This document shows positions 54,373 through 64,000 of a DNA stretch of 64,000 bases, piece after piece. The translations under genes and the position numbers were made by a program. The DNA is from Eutreptiella sp. 'Long Island Sound 2002' (Eukaryota > Euglenozoa > Euglenophyceae > Eutreptiales > Eutreptiaceae). A model generated the notes under the pieces. It worked only from the letters and a program-made list of their open reading frames with translations, searched no databases and had not been told where the DNA came from. The number at the start of each line of letters is the position of its first letter. The first letter of the stretch is position 1. Location of the stretch: the NCBI GenBank assembly GCA_964036045.1, contig OZ038380.1:10005913-10069912 (forward strand), in the 5' to 3' direction.

Positions 54373-54844
54373 ACCCCAGTTTTGTGTGTAATAATGATTT
54401 TCCACAGTCCAACCATGACTTCTGCACAAAGGCTGCATGGCCAAGACCGAGCCAGTTTTGGAGCATTATGACCACAATGTGGGGCACAAATAGTGAGTGC
54501 AGCATTGCCGCAAAAAACACATGGTGAGACCCCAGTTTTGTGCGTAATAATGATTTACCACAGTCCAACCATGACTTCTGCACAAAGGCTGCATGGCCAA
54601 GACCAAGCCAGTTTTGGGGCACAGTGGCCACAATGTGGGGCACAAACAGTGAGTGCAGCATTGCCGCAAAAAACACATGGTGAGACCCCAGTTTTGTGTG
54701 TAATAATGATTTACCACAGTCCAACCATGACTTCTGCACAAAGGCTGCATGGCCAAGACCAAGCCAGTTTTGGAGCATTGTGACCACAATGTGGGGCACA
54801 AACAGTGAGTGCAGCATTGCCGCATAAAAGAAAATGGTGAGACC

Positions 54845-57800
54845 CTAGTTTTGTGTGGAATAATGATTTACCACAGTCCAACCATGACTTCTGCACAAAG
54901 GCTGCATGGCCAAGACCGAGCCAGTTTTGGAGCATTGTGGCCACAATGTGGGGCACAAAGTGTGAGTGCAGCATTGCCGCAAAAAACACATGGTGAAACC
55001 CCAGTTTTGTGTGTAATAATGATTTACCACAGTCCAACCATGACTTCTGCACAAAGGCTGCATGGCCAAGACCAAGCCAGTTTTGGAGCATTGTGACCAC
55101 AATGTGGGGCACAAACAGTGAGTGCAGCATTGCCGCATGAAAAAAATGGTGAGACCCCAGTTTTGTGTGGAATAATGATTTACCACAGTCCAACCATGAC
55201 TTCTGCACAAAGGCTGCATGGCCAAGACCGAGCCAGTTTTGGAGCATTGTGGCCACAATGTGGGGCACAAAGTGTGAGTGCAGCATTGCCGCAAAAAACA
55301 CATGGTGAAACCCGACTTTTGTGTGTAAGAATGATTTTCCACAGTCCAATGATGACTTCTGCACAAAAACTGCATGGCCAAGACCGAGCCAGTTTTGGGG
55401 CATAGTGGCCACAATGTGCGGCACAAACTGTGAGTGCAGCATTGCCGCAAAAAACACATGGTTAGACCCCAGTTTTGTGTGCAATAATGATTTACCACAG
55501 TCCAACCATGACTTCTGCACAAAGGCTGCATGGCCAAGACCGAGCCAGTTTTGGGGCACAGTGGGCACAATGTGGGGCACAAACAGTGAGTGCAGCATTG
55601 CCGCAAAAAACACATGGTTAGACCCCACTTTTGTTTGCAATAATGATTTACCACAGTCCAACCATGACTTCTGCACAAAGGCTGCATGGCCAAGACCGAG
55701 CCAGGTTTGGAGCATTGTGACCACAATGTGGGGCACAAACAGTGAGTGCAGCATTGCCGCAAAAAACACACGGTGAGACCCCAGTTTTGTGTGTAATAAT
55801 GATTTACCACAGTCCAACCATGACTTCTGCACAAAGGCTGCATGGCCAAGACCAAGCCAGTTTTGGGGCACAGTGGCCACAATGTGGGGCACAAACAGTG
55901 AGTGCAGCATTGCCGCAAAAAACACATGGTGAGAGCCCAGTTTTGTGTGTAATAATGATTTACCACAGTCCAACCATGACTTCTGCACAAAGGCTGCATG
56001 GCCAAGACCGAGCCAGGTTTGGAGCATTGTGACCACAATGTGGGGCACAAACAGTGAGTGCAGCATTGCCGCAAAAAACACACGGTGAGACCCCAGTTTT
56101 GTGTGTGATAATGATTTACCACAGTCCAACCATGACTTCTGCACAAAGGCTGCATGGCCAAGACCAAGCCAGTTTTGGAGCATTGTGACCACAATGTGGG
56201 GCACAAACAGTGAGTGCAGCATTGCCGCATAAAAAAAATGGTGAGACCCCAGTTTTGTGTGGAATAATGATTTACCACAGTCCAACCATGACTTCTGCAC
56301 AAAGGCTGCATGGCCAAGACCGAGCCAGTTTTGGAGCATTGTGGCCACAATGTGGGGCACAAAGTGTGAGTGCAGCATTGCCGCAAAAAGCACATGGTGA
56401 AACCCCAGTTTTGTGTGTAATAATGATTTACCACAGTCCAACCATGACTTCTGCACAAAGGCTGCATGGCCAAGACCGAGCCAGTTTTGGAGCATTGTGA
56501 CCACAATGTGGGGCACAAACAGTGAGTGCAGCATTGCCGCAAAAAACACATGGTTAGACCCCAGTTTTGTGTGCAATAATGATTTACCACAGTCCAACCA
56601 TGACTTCTGCACAAAGGCTGCATGGCCAAGACCAAGCCAGTTTTGGGGCACAGTGGCCACAATGTGGGGCACAAACAGTGAGTGCAGCATTGCCGGAAAA
56701 AACACATGGTGAGACCCCAGTTTTGTGTGTAATAATGATTTACCACAGTCCAACCATGACTTCTGCACAAAGGCTGCATGGCCAAGACCAAGCCAGTTTT
56801 GGAGCACTGTGACCACAATGTGGGGCACAAACAGTGAGTGCAGCATTGCCGCATAAAAAAAATGGTGAGACCCCAGTTTTGTGTGGAATAATGATTTACC
56901 ACAGTCCAACCATGACTTCTGCACAAAGGCTGCATGGCCAAGACCGAGCCAGTTTTGGAGCATTGTGGCCACACTGTGGGGCACAAAGTGTGAGTGCAGC
57001 ATTGCCGCAAAAAACACATGGTGAGACCCCAGTTTTGTGTGTAATAATGATTTTCCACAGTCCAACCATGACTTCTGCACAAAGGCTGCATGGCCAAGAC
57101 CGAGCCAGTTTTGGAGCACAGTGACCACAATGTGGGGCACAAATAGTGAGTGCAGCATTGCCGCAAAAAACACATGGTGAGACCCCAGTTTTGTGTGCAA
57201 TAATGATTTACCACAGTCCAACCATGACTTCTGCACAAAGGCTGCATGGCCAAGACCGAGCCAGTTTTGGGGCACAGTGGCCACAATGTGGGGCACAAAC
57301 AGTGAGTGCAGCATTGCCGCAAAAAACACTTGGTGAGACCCCAGTTTTGTGTGTAAGAATGATTTACCACAGTCCAACCATGACTTCTGCACAAAGGCTG
57401 CATGGCCAAGGCCGAGCCAGGCTTGGGGCACAGTGGCCACAATGTGGGGCACAAACTGTGAGTGCAGCATTGCCGCAAAAAACACATGGTTAGACCCCAG
57501 TTTTGTGTGTAATAATGATTTACCGCAGTCCAACCATGACTTCTGCACAAAGGCTGCATGGCCAAGACCAAGCCAGTTTTGAAGCATTGTGACCACAATG
57601 TGGGGCACAAACAGTGATTGCAGCATTGCCGCAAAAAACACATGGTGAGACCCCAGTTTTGTGTGGAATAATGATTTACCACAGTCCAACCATGACTTCT
57701 GCACAAAGGCTGCATGGCCAAGACCGAGCCAGTTTTGGAGCATTGTGGCCACAATGTGGGGCACAAAGTGTGAGTGCAGCATTGCCGCAAAAAACACATG

Positions 57801-60800
57801 GTGAAACCCCAGTTTTGTGTGTAATAATGATTTTCCACAGTCCAATGATGACTTCTGCACAAAGGCTGCATGGCCAAGACCGAGCCAGTTTTGGAGCATT
57901 GTGACCACAATGTGGGGCACAAACAGTGAGTGCAGCATTGCCGCAAAAAACACACGGTGAAACCCCAGTTTTGTGTGTAATAATGATTTTCCACAGTGCA
58001 ATGATGACTTCTGCACAAAGGCTGCATGGCCAAGACCGAGCCAGTTTTGGAGCATTGTGGCCATAATGTGGGGCACAAACAGTGAGTGCAGCATTGCCGC
58101 AAAAAACACATGGTTAGACCCCAGTTTTGTGTGCAATAATGATTTACCACAGTCCAATGATGACTTCTGCACAAAGGCTGCATGGCCAAGACCGAGCCAG
58201 GTTTGGAGCATTGTGACCACAATGTGGGGCACAAACAGTGAGTGCAGCATTGCCGCCTAAAACACATGGTGAGACCCCAGTTTTGTGTGTAATAATGATT
58301 TACCACAGTCCAACCATGACTTCTGCACAAAGGCTGCATGGCCAAGACCAAGCCAGTTTTGGAGCATTGTGACCACAATGTGGGGCACAAACAGTGAGTG
58401 GAGCATTGCCGCATGAAAAAAATGGTGAGACCCCAGTTTTGTGTGGAATAATGATTTACCACAGTCCAACCATGACTTCTGCACAAAGGCTGCATGGCCA
58501 AGACCGAGCCAGTTTTGGAGCATTGTGGCCACAATGTGGGGCACAAAGTGTGAGTGCAGCATTGCCGCAAAAAACACATGGTGAAACCCGACTTTTGTGT
58601 GTAAGAATGATTTTCCACAGTCCAATGATGACTTCTGCACAAAAACTGCATGGCCAAGACCGAGCCAGTTTTGGGGCATAGTGGCCACAATGTGCGGCAC
58701 AAACTGTGAGTGCAGCATTGCCGCAAAAAACACATGGTTAGACCCCAGTTTTGTGTGCAATAATGATTTACCACAGTCCAACCATGACTTCTGCACAAAG
58801 GCTGCATGGCCAAGACCGAGCCAGTTTTGGGGCACAGTGGGCACAATGTGGGGCACAAACAGTGAGTGCAGCATTGCCGCAAAAAACACATGGTTAGACC
58901 CCACTTTTGTTTGCAATAATGATTTACCACAGTCCAACCATGACTTCTGCACAAAGGCTGCATGGCCAAGACCGAGCCAGGTTTGGAGCATTGTGACCAC
59001 AATGTGGGGCACAAACAGTGAGTGCAGCATTGCCGCAAAAAACACACGGTGAGACCCCAGTTTTGTGTGTAATAATGATTTACCACAGTCCAACCATGAC
59101 TTCTGCACAAAGGCTGCATGGCCAAGACCAAGCCAGTTTTGGGGCACAGTGGCCACAATGTGGGGCACAAACAGTGAGTGCAGCATTGCCGCAAAAAACA
59201 CATGGTGAGAGCCCAGTTTTGTGTGTAATAATGATTTACCACAGTCCAACCATGACTTCTGCACAAAGGCTGCATGGCCAAGACCAAGCCAGTTTTGGAG
59301 CATTGTGACCACAATGTGGGGCACAAACAGTGAGTGCAGCATTGCCGCATAAAAAAAATGGTGAGACCCCAGTTTTGTGTGGAATAATGATTTACCACAG
59401 TCCAACCATGACTTCTGCACAAAGGCTGCATGGCCAAGACCGAGCCAGTTTTGGAGCATTGTGGCCACAATGTGGGGCACAAAGTGTGAGTGCAGCATTG
59501 CCGCAAAAAGCACACGGTGAAACCCCAGTTTTGTGTGTAATAATGATTTACCACAGTCCAACCATGACTTCTGCACAAAGGCTGCATGGCCAAGACCGAG
59601 CCAGTTTTGGAGCATTGTGACCACAATGTGGGGCACAAACAGTGAGTGCAGCATTGCCGCAAAAAACACATGGTTAGACCCCAGTTTTGTGTGCAATAAT
59701 GATTTACCACAGTCCAACCATGACTTCTGCACAAAGGCTGCATGGCCAAGACCAAGCCAGTTTTGGGGCACAGTGGCCACAATGTGGGGCACAAACAGTG
59801 AGTGCAGCATTGCCGCAAAAAACACATGGTGAGAGCCCAGTTTTGTGTGTAATAATGATTTACCACAGTCCAACCATGACTTCTGCACAAAGGCTGCATG
59901 GCCAAGACCAAGCCAGTTTTGGAGCACTGTGACCACAATGTGGGGCACAAACAGTGAGTGCAGCATTGCCGCATAAAAAAAATGGTGAGACCCCAGTTTT
60001 GTGTGGAATAATGATTTACCACAGTCCAACCATGACTTCTGCACAAAGGCTGCATGGCCAAGACCGAGCCAGTTTTGGAGCATTGTGGCCACACTGTGGG
60101 GCACAAAGTGTGAGTGCAGCATTGCCGCAAAAAACACATGGTGAGACCCCAGTTTTGTGTGTAATAATGATTTTCCACAGTCCAACCATGACTTCTGCAC
60201 AAAGGCTGCATGGCCAAGACCGAGCCAGTTTTGGAGCACAGTGACCACAATGTGGGGCACAAATAGTGAGTGCAGCATTGCCGCAAAAAACACATGGTGA
60301 GACCCCAGTTTTGTGTGCAATAATGATTTACCACAGTCCAACCATGACTTCTGCACAAAGGCTGCATGGCCAAGACCGAGCCAGTTTTGGGGCACAGTGG
60401 CCACAATGTGGGGCACAAACAGTGAGTGCAGCATTGCCGCAAAAAACACTTGGTGAGACCCCAGTTTTGTGTGTAATAATGATTTACCACAGTCCAACCA
60501 TGACTTCTGCACAAAGGCTGCATGGCCAAGGCCGAGCCAGGCTTGGGGCACAGTGGCCACAATGTGGGGCACAAACTGTGAGTGCAGCATTGCCGCAAAA
60601 AACACATGGTGAGACCCCAGTTTTGTGTGTAATAATGATTTACCGCAGTCCAACCATGACTTCTGCACAAAGGCTGCATGGCCAAGACCAAGCCAGTTTT
60701 GAAGCATTGTGACCACAATGTGGGGCACAAACAGTGATTGCAGCATTGCCGCAAAAAACACATGGTGAGACCCCAGTTTTGTGTGGAATAATGATTTACC

Positions 60801-61894
60801 ACAGTCCAACCATGACTTCTGCACAAAGGCTGCATGGCCAAGACCGAGCCAGTTTTGGAGCATTGTGGCCACAATGTGGGGCACAAAGTGTGAGTGCAGC
60901 ATTGCCGCAAAAAACACATGGTGAAACCCCAGTTTTGTGTGTAATAATGATTTTCCACAGTCCAATGATGACTTCTGCACAAAGGCTGCATGGCCAAGAC
61001 CGAGCCAGTTTTGGAGCATTGTGACCACAATGTGGGGCACAAACAGTGAGTGCAGCATTGCCGCAAAAAACACATGGTTAGACCCCAGTTTTGTGTGCAA
61101 TAATGATTTACCACAGTCCAACCATGACTTCTGCACAAAGGCTGCATGGCCATGACCGAGCCAGTTTTGGAGCATTGTGACCACAATGTGGGGCACAAAC
61201 AGTGAGTGCAGCATTGCCGCAAAAAACACATGGTGAAACCCCAGTTTTGTGTGTAATAATGATTTTCCACAGTGCAATGATGACTTCTGCACAAAGGCTG
61301 CATGGCCAAGACCGAGCCAGTTTTGGAGCATTGTGGCCATAATGTGGGGCACAAACAGTGAGTGCAGCATTGCCGCAAAAAACACATGGTTAGACCCCAG
61401 TTTTGTGTGCAATAATGATTTACCACAGTCCAATGATGACTTCTGCACAAAGGCTGCATGGCCAAGACCGAGCCAGGTTTGGAGCATTGTGACCACAATG
61501 TGGGGCACAAACAGTGAGTGCAGCATTGCCGCCTAAAACACATGGTGAGACCCCAGTTTTGTGTGTAATAATGATTTACCACAGTCCAACCATGACTTCT
61601 GCACAAAGGCTGCATGGCCAAGACCGAGCCAGTTTTGGAGCATTGTGACCACAATGTGGGGCACAAACAGTGATTGCAGCATTGCCGCATAAAAAAAATG
61701 GTGAGACCCCAGTTTTGTGTGGAATAATGATTTACCACAGTCCAACCATGACTTCTGCACAAAGGCTGCATGGCCAAGACCGAGCCAGGTTTGGAGCATT
61801 GTGGCCACAATGTGGGGCACAAAGTGTGAGTGCAGCATTGCCGCAAAAAACACATGGTGAAACCCCAGTTTTGTGTGTAATAATGATTTTCCAC
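54845..61894 (-). other. 2,349-codon open frame produced by the repeat, not called as a gene
   Basis: This minus-strand frame reads 45 tandem copies of a 52-residue unit (CLCPTLWSQCSKTGSVLAMQ and onward) that is rich in Cys, Trp and His, with about 8 Cys per unit. It is open because 156 is divisible by 3 and this frame of the consensus has no stop. A second minus frame is open over the same bases (54,711-58,250 and 58,257-61,526), with a 52-residue unit containing VPQNWLGLGHAAFVQKSWLD. Elsewhere the Cys-rich frame is closed by the common GGTTTTAGCGG variant. I see no start context, introns, targeting signal or recognised domain. Other long frames of this kind are 10,801-13,431, 35,181-37,412 and 61,533-63,773 on the minus strand. 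Confidence 0.85.
55118..61669 (+). repeat. Twenty-one-monomer tandem higher-order repeat (3,276 bp)
   Basis: Bases from 55,118 repeat from 58,394 at 3,276 bp (21 monomers). The offset drops to 3,120 bp between about 56,210 and 57,900, because the first copy has an extra monomer near 56,033-56,188. It returns to 3,276 bp after 57,973/61,249, because the second copy has an extra monomer near 61,075-61,230. Shared marks include GGGGCATAGTGG with ATGTGCGGCAC, AACACTTGGTGAG, GCCAGGCTTGGGGC, CAGTGATTGCAGC, CACAGTGCAATGATG and GCCGCCTAAAACAC. Confidence 0.9.
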
Positions 61895-64000
61895 AGTCCA
61901 ATGATGACTTCTGCACTAAGGCTGCATGGCCAAGACCGAGCCAGTTTTGGAGCATTGTGACCACAATGTGGGGCACAAACAGTGAGTGCAGCATTGCCGC
62001 AAAAAACACATGGTTAGACCCCAGTTTTGTGTGCAATAATGATCTACCACAGTCCAACCATGACTTCTGCACAAAGGCTGCATGGCCAAGACCGAGCCAG
62101 TTTTGGGGCACAGTGGCCACAATGTGGGGCACAAACAGTGAGTGCAGCATTGCCGCAAAAAACACATGGTGAGACCCCAGTTTTGTGTGCAATAATGATT
62201 TACCACAGTCCAACCATGACTTCTGCACAAAGGCTGCATGGCCAAGACCGAGCCAGTTTTGGGGCACAGTGGCCACAATGTGGGGCACAAACTGTGAGTG
62301 CAGCATTGCCGCAAAAAACACATGGTTAGACCCCAGTTTTGTGTGTAATAATGATTTACCACAGTCCAACCATGACTTCTGCACAAAGGCTGCATGGCCA
62401 AGACCTAGCCAGCTTTGGAGCATTGTGACCACAATGTGGGGCACAAACAGTGAGTGCAGCATTGCCGCAAAAAACACATGGTGAGACCCCAGTTTTGTGT
62501 GCAATAATGATTTACCACAGTCCAACCATGACTTCTGCACAAAGGCTGCATGGCCAAGACCGAGCCAGTTTTGGGGCACAGTGGCCACAATGTGGGGCAC
62601 AAACAGTGAGTGCAGCATTGCCGCAAAAAACACATGCTGAGACCCCAGTTTTGTGTGTAATAATGATTTACCACAGTCCAACCATGACTTCTGCACGAAG
62701 GCTGCATGGCCAAGACCGAGCCAGTTTTGGGGCACAGTGGCCAAAATGTGGGGCACAAACAGTGAGTGCAGCATTGCCGCAAAAAACACATGGTGAGACC
62801 CCAGTTTTGTGTGGAACAATGATTTACCACAGTCCAACCATGACTTCTGCACAAAGGCTGCATGGCCAAGGCCGAGCCAGTTTTGGGGCACAGTGGCCAC
62901 AATGTGGGGCACAAACAGTGAGTGCAGCATTGCCGCAAAAAACACATGGTGAGACCGCAGGTTTCGGTGGAACAATGATTTACCACAGTCCAACCATGAC
63001 TTCTGCACAAAGGCTGCATGGCCAAGGCCGAGCCAGTTTTGGGGCACAGTGGCCACAATGTGGGGCACAAATAGTGAGTGCAGCATTGCCGCAAAAACCA
63101 CATGGTGAGACCCCAGTTTTGTGTGTAATAATGATTTACCACAGTCCAACCATGAGTTCTGCACAAAGGCTGCATGGCCGGGACCGAGCCAGTTTTGGGG
63201 CATAGTGGCCACAATGTGGGGCACAAACAGTGAGTGCAGCATTGCCGCAAAAAACACATGGTGAGACCCCAGTTTTGTGGGCAATAATGATTTACCACAG
63301 TCCAATGATGACTTCTGCACAAACGCTGCATGGCCAAGACCGAGCCAGTTTTGGAGCTTTCTGACCACAATGTGGGGCACAAACAGTGAGTGCAGCATTG
63401 CCGCAAAAAACACATGGTGAGACCCCAGTTTTGTGTGTAATAATGATTTACCACAGTCCAACCATGACTTCTGCACAAAGGCTGCATGGCCAAGACCGAG
63501 CCAGTTTTGGGGCACAGTGGCCACAATGTGGGGCACAAACTGTGAGTGCAGCATTGCCGCAAAAAACACATGGTGAGACCCCAGTTTTGTGTGTAATAAT
63601 GATTTACCACAGTCCAACCATGACTTCTGCACAAAGGCTGCATGGCCAAGACCGAGCCAGCTTTGGGGCACAGTGGCCACAATGTGGGGCACAAACAGTG
63701 AGTGCAGCATTGCCGAAAAAAACACATGGTGAGACCCCAGTTTTGTGTGGAATAATGATTTACCACAGTCCAATCATGACTTCTGCACAAAGGCTGCATG
63801 GCCAAGACCGAGCCAGTTTTGGAGCATTGTGACCACAATGTGGGGCACAAACAGTGAGTGCAGCATTGCCGCCTAAAACACATGGTGAGACCCCAGTTTT
63901 GTGTGTAATAATGATTTACCACAGTCCAACCATGACTTCTGCACAAAGGCTGCATGGCCAAGACCGAGCCAGTTTTGGAGCATTGTGACCACAATGTGGG
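61670..64000 (+). repeat. Right-end satellite segment
   Basis: About 15 monomers. Bases 61,670-61,960 again follow the order CATAAAA monomer, ACAAAGTGTGAG, GGTGAAACCCC and ATGATTTTCCAC. From 62,000 on, consensus-like monomers dominate, with few right-type variants: GGCCAAGGCCGAGCC, ACCGCAGGTTTCGG at about 62,955, and GGAGCTTTCTGACC at about 63,352, the last also seen at about 29,312. The array runs off the window edge, so its true end is not seen. Confidence 0.9.

Larger units (their letters stand above)
1..64000. repeat. 156-bp tandem satellite array filling the window
   Basis: The same unit recurs every 156 bp from end to end, about 410 copies. The consensus starts GTGAGTGCAGCATTGCCGC (positions 1-19). 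It continues through an A-run and CACATGG (20-32), GACCCCAGTTTTGTGTG (36-52), ATGATTTACCACAGTCC (58-74), GACTTCTGCACAAAGG (81-96), CATGGCCAAGACCGAGCC (100-117) and GGGGCACAGTGGCC (124-137), and ends ATGTGGGGCACAAACA (141-156). Most copies differ from the consensus at only a few positions. Indels are rare and usually 1 bp, often in the A-run or in the GGGG tracts. No foreign sequence interrupts the array, so every stretch without a gene is satellite. This organisation is that of eukaryotic heterochromatic satellite. I do not recognise the family, and centromeric function cannot be read from sequence alone. Confidence 0.98.
28291..64000 (+). repeat. Right direct-orientation satellite with right-type variants
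   Basis: About 229 monomers. GCCGCTAAAACC is absent here. Instead GCCGGAAAAAACACATGG is common (about 29,205 to 56,694), GCTGCAAAAAACACATGG clusters at 36.7-49.0 kb, and GACCAAGCC and GGAGCATTGTGACC are frequent. A characteristic trimer recurs many times: a GGAGCATTGTGACC monomer, then a CATAAAA monomer ending GGAGCATTGTGGCC and ACAAAGTGTGAG, then a monomer with GGTGAAACCCC and ATGATTTTCCAC. Most of this stretch consists of recognisable higher-order duplications, entered below. Confidence 0.93.

Noticed and set aside
1-64000. CRISPR array
   Set aside because: The repeats are 156 bp and directly adjacent, with no unique spacers, no short palindromic repeat with constant spacing and no cas genes.
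1-64000. Centromere assignment through a CENP-B box
   Set aside because: No match to TTCGNNNNANNCGGG on either strand. TTCG appears only in rare CAGTCGAACC variants read on the minus strand, and these lack the CGGG half. Centromeric identity cannot be claimed.
1-64000. Telomeric or simple-sequence repeats
   Set aside because: No runs of telomere-type hexamers or microsatellites. The longest simple tract I saw is an 11-A run.

Overview
The whole 64 kb window is one satellite DNA array. It is built from about 410 tandem copies of a 156-bp monomer. I find no single-copy sequence, no convincing gene, no RNA gene and no recognisable transposon. Uninterrupted satellite of this size, with nested multi-monomer (higher-order) duplications, is typical of eukaryotic heterochromatin (centromeric, pericentromeric or subtelomeric). 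Bacterial, archaeal and viral genomes do not normally look like this. I do not recognise the monomer as a named family, and I cannot give a species or chromosome. It is not the 171-bp primate alpha satellite or the mouse satellites by length, and it carries no CENP-B box. Monomer numbering here starts at GTGAGTGCAGC, first seen at window base 22. The consensus is about 51% GC by hand count.

Layout. Bases 1-5967 are head-to-tail monomers, taken as + orientation. Bases 5968-9067 hold 19 monomers plus 139 nt in the opposite orientation. Bases 9068-64000 are + orientation again. The two inversion junctions are clean and keep monomer phase: the breakpoints fall at monomer positions 17/18 and 156/1, and the same 17-nt spacer lies at both ends. 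From 9 to about 28.3 kb the array shares its left-hand variants with the first 6 kb, notably GCCGCTAAAACC. From about 29 kb on these vanish and other variants take over (GCCGGAAAAAAC, GACCAAGCC, GCTGCAAAA).

Higher-order structure. Segments of 2 to 21 monomers have been duplicated repeatedly. The clearest are a 1,249-bp tandem pair near 36-38 kb, a 2,030-bp pair near 31-35 kb, a 2,819-bp pair near 45.5-51.2 kb that carries an 11-bp insertion in both copies, and three copies of a 13-16-monomer block between 52.3 and 61 kb. These point to ongoing unequal exchange or replication-slippage amplification.

Open frames. Because 156 is a multiple of 3 and three of the six consensus frames have no stop, the array is full of long apparent open frames, one of 2,349 codons. 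I treat these as consequences of the repeat and not as genes. They overlap in several frames at once, are broken by common monomer variants, and show frequent amino-acid-changing variants with no sign of purifying selection.
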